Below are positions 31,701-41,232 of a DNA stretch of 64,000 nucleotides, in pieces (position 1 is the first letter of the stretch; each line of letters begins with the position of its first letter). The stretch covers positions 186,001 through 250,000 of the forward strand of contig OW569344.1 of NCBI GenBank assembly GCA_937625935.1, given 5' to 3'. Origin of the DNA: Tetramitus jugosus. Lineage: Eukaryota > Heterolobosea > Eutetramitea > Acrasida > Vahlkampfiidae. A program made the position numbers and the translations under genes. The notes beneath the pieces are model-generated. The model did no database searches and was not told where the DNA came from. It saw nothing but the letters and a program-made list of their open reading frames with translations.

Positions 31701-32406
31701 GTTCTTGGATTGAAATCTTCCTTTGGTCTTCATGATCTGTCAGATAACTTGGACTGGTGTTAAGGAGTTTCTTTGACCGAGAGAACTCTGCAGAATTGGG
31801 GGAACGAAATTGCTTCTCTCTGTTGGAAAATAAATCTGAATGATTTCTCACATCCTTGTCGATTGGTGTTTGCACTTGTTGAATTACTTGTTTGAGAACT
31901 CGATTCTCTTTGTTCACAAGCCTAGATTCGGAATCTAACTCTGAGAGTTTGGTGTCGATTCTATCTCGATCTAATGTGATTAGTGATAGTTCTACTCTCA
32001 GTTTATCTGCGGCATCCTTCAAATCATTCAACTGTTTCTCCAATTCCCTATTGGTCAACTGTTGATCTGACAACTCTTCGCCCCTCTCTCTAAGGAGTGA
32101 CTCTTGAGCGGAGAGTTTTAGTTTGTATCTAGAATTCTCAGTTTCTAACTGTCCAATTTGTGATCTTAATTCACTGATGTAGCTCTTCAGAAACTGAAAA
32201 TTTTCATTCTTTTCCTTTGAAAGTTGTTGCAAGAAATTGTTCTCAGAAGAAAAGTCTTTGGATGGTGTTCCTTTTCTGGAATGAATACTTGAACGACGAT
32301 TGCCGAGCTCCTTCTCGATACTTGATATTCTACTCAGTAGCTCTTGTTCATTGTTGTCTATCATGGAGTTCGGAGTTGTACAGAATGTAACGTTGTTTCG
32401 TCTCAT
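28726..32406 (-). CDS. Large coiled-coil protein with 42-residue heptad repeats
   Basis: 1226 residues, single exon, ATG 32404-32406. Apart from ~80 N-terminal residues the whole protein is predicted coiled coil, rich in Glu, Lys, Gln, Leu and Arg with regular heptads, and no globular domain or membrane segment. Residues ~473-779 consist of tandem units of 42 residues (six heptads) with consensus E-S-L-x-x-R-E-x-E-I-Q-x-x-x-K-K-I-E-x-L. An N-terminal segment has several basic SP/TP-type sites. Proteins of this shape serve as centrosomal, basal-body, Golgi or cytoskeletal scaffolds; I cannot assign one. Frequency of KKIE and ENEEL resembles many unrelated coiled coils, so similarity hits would be unreliable. 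Confidence 0.85.
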   Translation of the reverse strand: MRRNNVTFCTTPNSMIDNNEQELLSRISSIEKELGNRRSSIHSRKGTPSKDFSSENNFLQQLSKEKNENFQFLKSYISELRSQIGQLETENSRYKLKLSAQESLLRERGEELSDQQLTNRELEKQLNDLKDAADKLRVELSLITLDRDRIDTKLSELDSESRLVNKENRVLKQVIQQVQTPIDKDVRNHSDLFSNREKQFRSPNSAEFSRSKKLLNTSPSYLTDHEDQRKISIQEQRMFEAVETIEKSTKGLNGWKSQVIKEFQQSKMELEQQWIRDHNEKIEKITTDFSSRIEKLQTDHLQEMRQLRLEYNQRIDTIRKDGVEDRKKMEDRMDQIQREAQTRLEQIRKEYTDQTEDMRRTHKLEVQQLQAKFEVVYSETQEKIRRINESYTKEILQLTQQASGDNEKYKQQIDMAKKKILKLQKLNNDKVHEERKLLTEKLQSSRREFDSLSQKFSELLSEKEEIQSSEALLRETLSTRESEGQSMEKKLEILSQKRIEMKSENEELKNTVKLLQESLRLRENELHAREQQIAMQDSQMIRVGEQLSQSRREEELFAQQRSDLESENEELKTNGDKLKESLIVRENEIQMMRRKIETMTQRITELKTENDQVKRTARMLQEVSRQRESEIQSQEKKIETLEVQRTGLQDENEETKTTILKMRESLNLREKEIHMMKKKIEALSMQISNLNEELKNSHRIQHESSIIRENELQSKERKIETLAQQLSGLRLEHEQTKNNAIDLQDSLRVRESEIQSKEKKIANLSQNVSDLKVENEELIAAKNLDQGEILQQKEEIEKMKTENKKLRNEVKTREVLVEELKKKMDNLTNDALHKLEVSRGELKHRYTEQLTEIKLLHCRQKALEDQLQETQGELENSGEEISALRNQIRDLTVQNNEADLRLSKKESEVSLLKETLTQRSQSIDQLQEKLASLRKELVETKKTMNEKISKGEQECERLAEQFTISERKLIERDQIVNQLRDSLDTLKQSSEEKDNEKEEMKLMLIKSRDQMKQMNEALEYSNSQLQVYTDKSELLKSQLDQLKLSMNRYRGYEENYEKTLLEKDKQLDELQDTVSQQKKTLAIQTSTLTSIRQQISFLRREHKTLRTLVSNQLVHFSNTVVVDFFTSHVATQIQLRDNKLNEFARLINQLEREIDVVTEQRRRDLHESENRLQNLSVTLDELNRSKQFKDDEITTIKLVNEQREGEIHTLRREIEELKRRSLYKEE
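30065..30990 (-). repeat. Tandem coding repeat, ~126-bp unit (42 residues)
   Basis: About seven degenerate copies within the coiled-coil gene, each opening with (E/D)-(S/T/V)-(L/S)-x-x-RE-x-E. Most units are 42 residues; one appears to be 63 (42 plus three heptads) and one 39. Identity between copies is moderate, so the expansion is old. Confidence 0.7.
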
Positions 32407-32588
32407 CGTTTCGCGCCGTTTTGTGTTCTTGTGGCTCTACAAGCGAGTGAATGTCATTGACTTGTTGCCATCCACCAATGCGCTATGGAGAGGTAACCAA
32501 CAAAGATTTGTCAAGAGATACTGTGGTTGATAAGAGAGTATGAGGAACAAGGCAATTTTGAGATAAATCATCTTTCTTTATTCTGAAG

Positions 32589-34022
32589 TTAGAGCATCAT
32601 GACAACAAGAGCGATCAACATGACAAAGGCAGAGGAAATGCTAAAGACGGTGGAGGATGAAGCAGCACCGAGGTAGTTCCATGTCAAAACAGAGTTCAAT
32701 CTACCATTGCTGGTTGTCAGTCCCACATCCTTCAAAGAAACACTACTGTCACCAAAGTTGATCCAAGTTTGATCATCGCTGTTGTAGAACTTCAACAAAC
32801 CATTCTTGGAGCCAACAGTGATGGATCCAGCCTTGCAGCTGACATCAGTCTTCGAGCAAACATCAATAGATCTGAGCTCTTCAGTAATAGCGGTGCTATC
32901 GCTAGTAGTTGCTGCTTGGAGGGCGGTGGATCCATCAGCTGAAATCTTAGCAATGTATGGAGTACCAGTGTTGTTAAACTCACCAACCAAGTACAGAGTA
33001 CTGCCAACCAACTTCAAGTCTCTAACGCTACCATCTGGGTATGCAGTGTCAGAAGTCACAATTCTGATCCAAGCATCAGTCTTTCTGTTGTACTCACAGA
33101 CATTCACACATCTTGGAGCATCGACAGCAGATGAGATTGGGAAGTCAAAATCACCAGAGAAGAAAATCTTGTCAGTGGAGAAGTATTGAGGTTGGTATTC
33201 CATAGCTTCAAATTTGCCAAGTCCCAAGCCTGAAGGAGTCTTATCAGTCCATTTCTTGTCCTTGGTATTGTATTGCTTATAGAAGCCCTTACCAGCAACG
33301 TGAACGATTCTAGTTGCTTCAGCAGTAATACTGGTTGGCACGTCTCTCTTGTAGATGACATTGGCAGAATTAGAGATTTTATGTTCAGTATCACCTCCAA
33401 GGTTGCTCCAAGTATCAGAGTTGGCGTCGTACTTGGCAACGTTGACAGCAACAGTAGTACCAGTAATGTTCATTGCAAACTCTCCAGCAATGTAGACATC
33501 ACAGTTGCATGCCTTAGTCTTGATATCAGGAATGTTGAAGCAATCAACAGAGATACTGTACACGGATCCAGTGAATGTATTGTAGGTACCAACCTTTCCC
33601 CATGCAGTGGAGTCTCTGTACCAAACAGCTAGTGGACCAGTTTCAACTGGTGTGGCAGCTCTAGTTTTGTCAAAGTCACCACCAATGTACAAGTTTCTGC
33701 AAGTGTCAACAGCGACAACCTTGACTTCATCGTTCACACCACCGTCGTATGACATCCATGTGGTTCCGTTCCAGGCAGCAAAGTTACCAACTTCAAGAGT
33801 TGTGCTATCAGTTTGATAAGCAGTGTTGAACAAGCCACCTAAACAAAACAAAAAGTGTTAATCAGTGTTACTGATTGTAAACAAGTAGAAATAAATCTGC
33901 ACCACGAATCGACGACACTCACCTACAGCCCATCTTCGTCCAACAAGTTTTGGAAATGACAATGCAGAAGCATAGGTGAACAAAGCCACCAAAGCTACTA
34001 GACCTAAGATTACACTCTTCAT
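32589..34022 (-). CDS. Secreted or GPI/TM-anchored beta-propeller-like surface protein
   Basis: 449 residues from two exons: 33923-34022 (signal peptide) and 32589-33838, with an 84-bp intron (donor GTGAGT, acceptor TTTAG, phase 1). Exon 1 encodes MKSVILGLVALVALFTYASA, a clear cleavable signal. The body has repeated blade-like units built around LYIGGDF, VYIAGEF, IFFSGDF and LYLVGEF, each followed by a W-containing strand (for example LAVWYRD...WGKVG, VAKYDANSDTW). This pattern resembles the propeller repeats of Rax2-type cortical proteins. Cysteines suggest disulphides (CNCDVY, RCVNVCEY). The C-terminus ends in a short hydrophobic stretch (VFSISSAFVMLIALVVMML) with no cytoplasmic tail, favouring a GPI signal or a tail-less membrane anchor. 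Confidence 0.75.
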
Positions 34023-34468
34023 GATTATTATGTTTTGTTTGTTGATTTGTTTAGTTGTGGTGTTGTTGATGCAACAGGTGCGCGTTAAAAACCACGTCTA
34101 TCAGTGTTACAACAGCAAGTTCGAACGGTAAATGATTGAACGTTTCGCATGTCTCAAAACCGCTGCTGAACCTCCAAAATTCTCAAGTTCCACTCAACCG
34201 ACAATACCGATGAAAGATGCATTGGGGTTAAGGTTCAAAATTGGACATGTCATTTAACGGATTTGATGTCGGTTGTCATTGGAAAGTCATCTTCGAAGGG
34301 AAGAATTGATGCAGAGTGGAACTGGTTCAGGAAATACCATTGAATTTTGGCGCGCATAATTTCTTGTTCTCCGACAATCGGACAAACAAATTGCTTCATA
34401 CACTAAAAAAAACTTTCTCCAGAGCCAAAAGAAAAAACATCAAAGATTGAAAACAGCTCTCAATATCC
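34023..34468. promoter_or_regulatory. Divergent promoter region, surface protein / RCC1-BTB gene
   Basis: 446 bp between head-to-head genes, therefore two promoters and 5' UTRs. Sequence is mixed, with A-rich stretches just before the RCC1-BTB ATG (34404-34450). No RNA gene or repeat recognised. Confidence 0.45.
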
Positions 34469-37400
34469 ATGCTCACCAAGCAGCGTCATCCTTCATCCAA
34501 CAACAACTACGATATCACCAACCATGATTCAATGGATGAGCTCACAACAAACAACCCCAGACACAACGACAATAGCACTTTCGGAGAAGAGATGACGATG
34601 ATGAACGAATCTGAAGAATATCTCAAATTTCTTCATAAACCTCAAGTATACGCCTGTGGTCTCAACACTGCCTCTCAATTAGACTGTGCCTCACCCGAGT
34701 CACTTCCCTCATTCAAAAAAATGACAAAAATTGCATGTGGTCAAACGCATTGTCTCGCAGTTTCAAATTCTGGTGAGTTATGGTCATGGGGCAGTGGAAT
34801 GGGATGGAAATTGGGTCATTGTAGTACTCGTGATGCCATTACTGCGCAACGCGTCATTTATTGTGAGAGAGGATCAATCAATAATAACAATAACAGTAAT
34901 AGTAATAATTCACCATCATGTACCATGCATTCACCACACTCTCCATATTCTCCATACTCTGCACAACATCAACAATATATGAATAAGAGTACTACTCCTG
35001 GTAGTGATCAAGATGAGTATCGCATGGATGATCATCATGGTGACGTTCATTCATTGTCTTCCACGAGTGGTGTGAAACGACGTGGTACGTTGGGTAGTCC
35101 GACAGCAGACAACTTGTTGAATCGATCGGTCTATACGGTCATTGTCAATCAAAAGAATGATCAAAGCAAACCACAACCACAACAGCAACAGCTGAATAAT
35201 AATCGAATCCATCAGAAGAGTCAAAAAAGTAGTGAGAATGATGATGGTGGTGATCGTTTGGCTAAATTACATGACGAAGCAATGAAGAGCACACTATTGA
35301 CGCCACTAGTCATAAACAAGTATGGAGCAGAACAAGAGTCATCATCAGTTATCATTGATGAAGACGATGAACACAAATTTGAAGAAAAAAACAGTGCACG
35401 TGGTCCATCGTTGCAATCAACAGAGCATCGTCCACATTCGAACATTACCATTACACTCAATAGCTTCCTGCCCAAGATTAGAGATGTTGCCTGTGGAGAG
35501 CATCACTCTGTTTGCGTCGATGTGGACGGAGTGGTGTATACTTGGGGGTTGGGTCGCGAAGGCCAATTGGGAACACCATCCAACACGCATCATTTGCCTA
35601 TTCCGAGAGCCATTGATCCAGTGTACTTTAATCATGAACGGGTAATCAAGGTCTCTGCAAATTCGTGCTTCTCGATGGCTGTGACCGAGAGTGGTTCACT
35701 GTATTCATGGGGCTGGGGTGGCATGTATCGATTGGGTCATGGTGATGAACGCACGTGCAATGTTCCAACTCGTATTGAGGCGTTGAATGGAATAACAGTC
35801 AAGAGTGTTTCGTGTGGTTGGAGACATACGTGCTGTATCACTTCCAACGGCCATGTATACTCTTGGGGAGACAACAGTATGGGTCAACTAGGTCTAGGTA
35901 ACTTTGTAACAAGGAAACTTCCAGTGCTCATTCCACAGTTTGTTAAAACTCCAGCACAACAAGTTGCTTGTGGTGCATTCTTTACTCTGGTGTTGACGCG
36001 AGATAACATCGTGTATGGTTTTGGAGATCATTCAAGTGGAGCACTCGCTGAGCACTTGTTCGGTGCTGGATGTCAACCTGTCCCCAGAGTTCTAGAGTCC
36101 GTTATGCTTCAGGCAAAACTCGTTTCTCATATTAGTGCCGGCTCAGAGCATGCATGTGCAGTATCGGTCACTGGATCAGTTTTCTGTTGGGGTTGCAACG
36201 AGTACTCACAACTAGGAAATGAGTCATTGGCAGGTGATGATATTGTTTGTATACCTAATTTAGTGACGAGCACGGACAAGTTTCAAAAGGCTTATTGTGG
36301 AGGTACCTTTACAATGTTCATGACTGAGCCCGTGCCGAGCGTGCAGATATCTGAGCCTACTTTGGTTAAGAATTTTCAGAGCTTGATGAACACGGAGGGA
36401 TCAAGTGATGTTAGTCTCCGTGCAATAGATGGAGCCGTTTTGGCTCATAGGGCGATTCTATCTGCACGGAGTCCTGTGCTCAATCGCCTCATATCTGATC
36501 AAGTTTCAAAGTCGACTCAAGTGCATCCAGCACATCAGTATCCCAACCAAGAGGAACAGACGTCGCTTGTTGAGGTCGATTTAACGCACCTGGGAATTGG
36601 TCATTTTGAGTTGAAGGCCATTGTTGAATACATTTACACTGGATCGATGCATTTCAACAAGTTTGTGATGGGAACCAACTTGGCAAATGAACTCTTACCA
36701 GATCGCGTTCGTACCTTCTCTCTCAAACTAGGGTTGGATTCTTTAGCCAGTGTGTGCGATCAGCTTAATGCGAATCCAAATTATTCAAACTTTAAGATTA
36801 TTGATGTGCACACACTGCAGAATGATATGGCCAACTTCCTGAATGATAGCACTTCTGATTTTACCATTTATATTCATCGATGTGATCCCTATTCAGATGC
36901 CATGACTGATGAGCACGATGAGGACACAGTTGCCATCTATAAGGCACACCAATCCATTCTTGTTTCTCGATCAGAGCATTTCAGAACACTTATCCATGCA
37001 AATATGATGGAGACTCAGAACAAGGAGTTACATCTCTATGATATTCGATGTCCCGAACACTTTTTGATGGTTCTTCAGTTCATCTACTCAGACAGAGAAG
37101 ATCTTGTAATGGAGTATCTAGATAGAGAGGAGAGCGATGTCTTTTCGGAAAATAGAAGGGATATGCGAGTGTTTGAAGTTTTAGCCATTGCTGATTCCTT
37201 TTTGTTAACTAGATTGAAGCATATTTGTGAAGTGTTTATCGAGAAAAACTTTGGTGCACCCACAGAACAACTCCAAGATTTTGCTGCACAGTTTCAAGCA
37301 CACCAACTCTATTCCTATTGTGAGTTTTACTTGAGGCGGAACAAGATACAATTGGACGAACAGTGGACAGAGCTGGAAACACCAAAGACGACCCCTCTAA

Positions 37401-37972
37401 GATTAGCAACCAGGAGAATGACTATACCAGATATGACATCTTCGGTATTGGATCTGAGCATGAACGAAGAGGAAGAATCGAATGACATGATCACAGATGA
37501 GCGGGGGCAAGAAGGTGAAGAAGGGAATGATGAGTCCAATTCTTCAATGTCGCCGGATGATCACATCGAAGACGAAGATATTTCGATAAATGAAGCAGCT
37601 CCCTCATCCATTGATGACTTGATTGAGGTTGGTAGCGTCAATGATATGAGTACCATGGATTCAGAAAGCAGCAGATATTCGCTCAGTTGGAGTGCACTGA
37701 CGAAGCGTAAGAAGCGCATGTTGGGTCAGAGATGGCGCAACTGGATGGGACAGTACAGTGAAAAACGTTTCAAGGACAAGGTGAAGAGTTTGCGGCGAAG
37801 ACAGACATGGAACAAGGTGAGTGGATTCGTTTGGAGGTACGTGAAGAAGGTGGTTCTTGCTGCCTTCCTGATCGTTTTCTACATTCCATTCCTACTTCTC
37901 ACATTTGTGTATGGATGGTTGTTAAGGAGTCAGTCGTTTGATTTTGACACGCCGCCTGAAAACAACAATTGA
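34469..37972 (+). CDS. RCC1-repeat / double BTB protein with C-terminal membrane anchor
   Basis: 1167 residues, single exon, ATG 34469. An RCC1-type seven-blade propeller occupies ~55-620, with blades marked VACGEHHSVCVDVDGVVYTWG, VSCGWRHTCCITSNGHVYSWG and ISAGSEHACAVSVTGSVFCWG; a ~210-residue Ser/Asn/Gln-rich insert interrupts it after the first blade (~130-335). Two BTB domains follow: SDVSLRAIDGAVLAHRAIL (~647) and SDFTIYIHR...YKAHQSILVSRSEHF (~796), the usual Cullin-3 adaptor modules. An acidic linker leads to a basic segment and a hydrophobic helix AAFLIVFYIPFLLLTFVYGW (~1130-1150) near the C-terminus. This tail-anchor makes it a membrane-bound version of RCBTB/LZTR1-like ubiquitin-ligase adaptors. 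Confidence 0.88.
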   Translation: MLTKQRHPSSNNNYDITNHDSMDELTTNNPRHNDNSTFGEEMTMMNESEEYLKFLHKPQVYACGLNTASQLDCASPESLPSFKKMTKIACGQTHCLAVSNSGELWSWGSGMGWKLGHCSTRDAITAQRVIYCERGSINNNNNSNSNNSPSCTMHSPHSPYSPYSAQHQQYMNKSTTPGSDQDEYRMDDHHGDVHSLSSTSGVKRRGTLGSPTADNLLNRSVYTVIVNQKNDQSKPQPQQQQLNNNRIHQKSQKSSENDDGGDRLAKLHDEAMKSTLLTPLVINKYGAEQESSSVIIDEDDEHKFEEKNSARGPSLQSTEHRPHSNITITLNSFLPKIRDVACGEHHSVCVDVDGVVYTWGLGREGQLGTPSNTHHLPIPRAIDPVYFNHERVIKVSANSCFSMAVTESGSLYSWGWGGMYRLGHGDERTCNVPTRIEALNGITVKSVSCGWRHTCCITSNGHVYSWGDNSMGQLGLGNFVTRKLPVLIPQFVKTPAQQVACGAFFTLVLTRDNIVYGFGDHSSGALAEHLFGAGCQPVPRVLESVMLQAKLVSHISAGSEHACAVSVTGSVFCWGCNEYSQLGNESLAGDDIVCIPNLVTSTDKFQKAYCGGTFTMFMTEPVPSVQISEPTLVKNFQSLMNTEGSSDVSLRAIDGAVLAHRAILSARSPVLNRLISDQVSKSTQVHPAHQYPNQEEQTSLVEVDLTHLGIGHFELKAIVEYIYTGSMHFNKFVMGTNLANELLPDRVRTFSLKLGLDSLASVCDQLNANPNYSNFKIIDVHTLQNDMANFLNDSTSDFTIYIHRCDPYSDAMTDEHDEDTVAIYKAHQSILVSRSEHFRTLIHANMMETQNKELHLYDIRCPEHFLMVLQFIYSDREDLVMEYLDREESDVFSENRRDMRVFEVLAIADSFLLTRLKHICEVFIEKNFGAPTEQLQDFAAQFQAHQLYSYCEFYLRRNKIQLDEQWTELETPKTTPLRLATRRMTIPDMTSSVLDLSMNEEEESNDMITDERGQEGEEGNDESNSSMSPDDHIEDEDISINEAAPSSIDDLIEVGSVNDMSTMDSESSRYSLSWSALTKRKKRMLGQRWRNWMGQYSEKRFKDKVKSLRRRQTWNKVSGFVWRYVKKVVLAAFLIVFYIPFLLLTFVYGWLLRSQSFDFDTPPENNN

Positions 37973-38011
37973 AGCAGTTTCCATGTCAATCCGATAAAAA
38001 TGATGGTTTAT

Positions 38012-39527
38012 TTACTTGTTACCCTTCTTGGACTGGGCCTTGATATCTTTAATTGTGCGTTCCAGTGTTTGGTTCTTCTGTTCATTGACAATGGCGATCG
38101 CTGCCTTGTACTCATCTTTGAATTGTTGTTTGTGTTCCTTTCTAGTGCTCAAAATAGTGTTGAGTGCTTCGGTACATTCTGTACTTGGCCTCCACTTGTA
38201 ATGATGTGTCATATCGGTCCAATACTGTCTCACACGTCTCATATTGATATCGCTCTTTGGTAGAATAAAGACATTGACACCCAATTCTTGAGCATCCTCT
38301 CGCAATTGAGCCTCATTCAACTTTGGTTTTGCCAATCCCTCCTTTAGGCAAGTCTTCAATAAAACGCTAAACATAAATGGTGTTGCTCTCAACTTTGTCT
38401 GTTTAAATTCATCATAATAGTTGTAAACAGCCTGATATTCATCGCTCGCTAACATTTTTGACATGATTGTTCCATAGGTTGTTGCATCAATGGCCATATT
38501 CAGAGTTTTCATCTCTTCGAAAAAGGAGATGACTTGATCCTTCTCCTCTGGCACCTTGCAACTTCTCATCAACAAGTGATAGGTGATCACATCGACATCA
38601 ACTTCATTTGTTCTCATCTCATCCAACACTCTCAATGCATCGGACAATCTGTTCAATCTTCCGTACACCTTCAACAGAGCACCATAGGTCACAGTGTCTG
38701 GTGTGGCACCAGTTTCCTTCATCAACGCAAACACTTTTTCAACATTGGCTGCATCGTTGACTCTGGCATACACATTGATCAAATTAGTGAACGAATTTTG
38801 CAGCAAAACGTTGTTTTGTTGCTTTTGTTCATCGGTTTGAATCTCTGCTTCCTTCTCCATATTGTTCAACAGTTCATTCATGTATGTCTGAGCCTTACCT
38901 GGTTCTTGTGAAAACTTGCATGCATTGATCATGTAGCACAACATGTAGTTTGTCACTTGAATGTTGCTTCTTCTCATTCGATCAATCAATGAATGAGCCT
39001 TATCGACCATCTTTGCTCTCACGAGTGCATTGATTGCCTCTCTAAAAATCTTTTCAGTAGGGGCGACACCAGTGATGCGCATATCATCCAACAGTCTGGA
39101 CACTTGATCCCAACAGCGCACAGGGTCCTTCTTTGACTTAATAATCTCAAGCTTGCTCAATTTTCTCTTTATAATCAATTGTTCCTTGGCTGTTGTTGTT
39201 GTTGTTGTTGTTGGGTGAAAAATGTGTAAGCTTTCTGCGCATACAGTTCGTTAAAAGTGAAAAGCTTTACAAAAAAAATGCAAAAGCTTTTGCGTGAAAA
39301 AAAGAAAAATCGTCGTACGTACACAGTGCCTTCTTTTCAGCGGCTCTCTTCTTCAATAGCTCTGCAGTGGCAGCATTCTCACCAACGTATGGCTGATTGA
39401 GTTTGATGGTGGATGGCACATTAGGATTGGTCAGTGTTCCAGCAGCCAATTTGGAAGCAGATCGTTTTTGAATGGACAGCGAACGCAATAGAATGGTTCT
39501 GTTGTTGTTGATGAGATGGTGACTCAT
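38012..39527 (-). CDS. Pentatricopeptide repeat (PPR) protein, probably mitochondrial
   Basis: Exons 39323-39527 and 38012-39189 join across a 133-bp intron (donor GTACGT, acceptor CAACAG, phase 1; CAA repeats fill the acceptor side), giving 460 residues. The ATG is 39525-39527. The N-terminus (MSHHLINNNRTILLRSLSIQKRSAS) is basic and lacks acids, as in a mitochondrial targeting sequence. About eight helical PPR units follow, for example TNLINVYARVNDAANVEKVF, VTYGALLKVYGRLNRLSDAL and ITYHLLMRSCKVPEEKDQVI. PPR proteins bind organellar RNA for processing, stability or translation. No DYW or E editing domain is present at the C-terminus, which ends in a basic helix. Confidence 0.88.
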
Positions 39528-39743
39528 TGTATCTCTTTAAATTAAAAAAAACGGGGATGATGGCAGCCAAAAAAATTGTTGTTGTCGTTCTTTTAATTTT
39601 GTTTGCATTGGGCGTGAAAATTTTTACACACATTACAATTTTACGAGGAGGGAAAACTTGGTCGGAAGTAAATATTGGTGGTTGCCGCCAAGAAAAAATA
39701 CAGCCCCGATCAGAAAAAACACCAAAAGGTTTGTGCGTTGAAA

Positions 39744-41105
39744 ATGCACAAGAGAAACATGTCACCTGGAGGAACGACGAATGATATGAGTTGGTTATCG
39801 TTTCGGAAACCAAAATCGAGATCTGTAACATTAGAACAAAAGATGTCATTGATTCGATCTCGGACTTCACCGAGCGATCAGCAGAGCAAGAACAACACTC
39901 ATGTTAGTACTACAATGAATAATTATGTCCTTACGAGAGAAAATACTAGGAAAGTAAATGGAAATAATGGAGAAAACAACTCAAAGTTTGTTTCAGAGCT
40001 GAACAAACTAACGAACGACAACAGAGCATTAGACGAACGATTTACATCGACAGTACTACAGTCTATAGATGAACTACATCCAAGAGAAAATGTTTCCACT
40101 CCACTAAAACCTCATCCGAAACCTCTAAATCCTTCTACACCTTTTCTTTTGAAAGGGGCAAGAGAAGCGCCTAGGAGAGGACGATACGACCTCCCAGAGA
40201 AGACACAATTTGACGAAGAACTTGGGATAGGGGATGATATGTTGAAAGAAGACGAAACATTAACTGAACAAGAAGAAAAAGAAGTCCTGAATGAAGAAGA
40301 AACGAATCGTTCACTGACAAAACTCCAGATGAGGATCAAATCCCTTTTGGATGGTAAACTAGATCCAGTACTTGAAGAGAGCAATAATATCAAACCAAAT
40401 GTCAACACTTATGAATCTGAATCTGTTCGGAGTTATGTTAAAATACCAGTGAACAACTCTGTTGACGTATTAAAGTCTCGTCTTGAGAGGCATTGTGTGG
40501 AGATGGAGGTAGCGGTGAAGCATCTCAAAGAGGCAATCGAAGAAAAAATCGGTACAGGAAGTGATGATTTCGAGGTGGATGAAGACATAGAGGACATGTC
40601 AAGTGATATACCCCACAATCAAAATGATAGCTTGAATGACTCGATGATAACAGAACCTGACTCATACTCTTACATCAAAAAATTAACTGTAAGGAAGATC
40701 CCAAAGTTAGAGAAGAAGAAGAGTGTTAAAGAGTTCATATCGTCACATGAGCCACGGTTACTGGGAACCAACACACTACTGAAAACAGACACGGAACAGG
40801 ATAGTGATCTCCTACCTCTTACACATACCCCATCATCAAGCACTTCCACACCTGTTCCGCAAGTAAGCAAGAGTTCTTCTCCCATTATGCAGAACACCCC
40901 TCAAAGTGCTGAACTCCTCCATAAGGCACCTTCTCCTACCCTGTCCAATACTTCTGTTAACACAATCTCCTATGGCTATCTCATACACTCACCCAAGAGT
41001 AGAAGTTTCTCCAAGTACTCTCCCAACAGCAGAATAACAAGCCGAGGCTCTGTTCTCGACAAATATCGGACAATGATCCAAAATATAGATCAAAATCTCT
41101 GGTGA
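39744..41105 (+). CDS. Unknown Ser/Pro-rich protein with many SP/TP sites
   Basis: 453 residues from ATG 39744 (a second ATG at 39759). No recognised domain. The sequence is mostly predicted disordered: charged blocks, a short coiled coil around SLTKLQMRIKSLLDGKL and VLKSRLERHCVEMEVAVKHL (~190-285), and many TP/SP dipeptides (STPLKPHPKP, HTPSSSTSTPVP, HSPKSRSFSKYSP). These are potential proline-directed kinase sites, suggesting a cell-cycle or cytoskeletal regulator; that is inference only. Head-to-head with the PPR gene (216-bp gap) and 127 bp upstream of ZGRF1. Confidence 0.7.
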   Translation: MHKRNMSPGGTTNDMSWLSFRKPKSRSVTLEQKMSLIRSRTSPSDQQSKNNTHVSTTMNNYVLTRENTRKVNGNNGENNSKFVSELNKLTNDNRALDERFTSTVLQSIDELHPRENVSTPLKPHPKPLNPSTPFLLKGAREAPRRGRYDLPEKTQFDEELGIGDDMLKEDETLTEQEEKEVLNEEETNRSLTKLQMRIKSLLDGKLDPVLEESNNIKPNVNTYESESVRSYVKIPVNNSVDVLKSRLERHCVEMEVAVKHLKEAIEEKIGTGSDDFEVDEDIEDMSSDIPHNQNDSLNDSMITEPDSYSYIKKLTVRKIPKLEKKKSVKEFISSHEPRLLGTNTLLKTDTEQDSDLLPLTHTPSSSTSTPVPQVSKSSSPIMQNTPQSAELLHKAPSPTLSNTSVNTISYGYLIHSPKSRSFSKYSPNSRITSRGSVLDKYRTMIQNIDQNLW

Positions 41106-41232
41106 ACCCTCCTTGAAAAAAGTAAAGTAAAGTTCGAGAAATTGCTCGACAACAAAAATCAAACAAAGGAGCATTTTCCATCATCAAACAAAACAAGAAA
41201 AACACACCTCGTCATTTGATGGAAAAAAAGTC

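Noticed and set aside
34100-34150. TTCGAAC sequence resembling a tRNA T-loop
   Set aside because: The flanking bases do not form a 5-bp T-stem and no acceptor or anticodon arm can be found.
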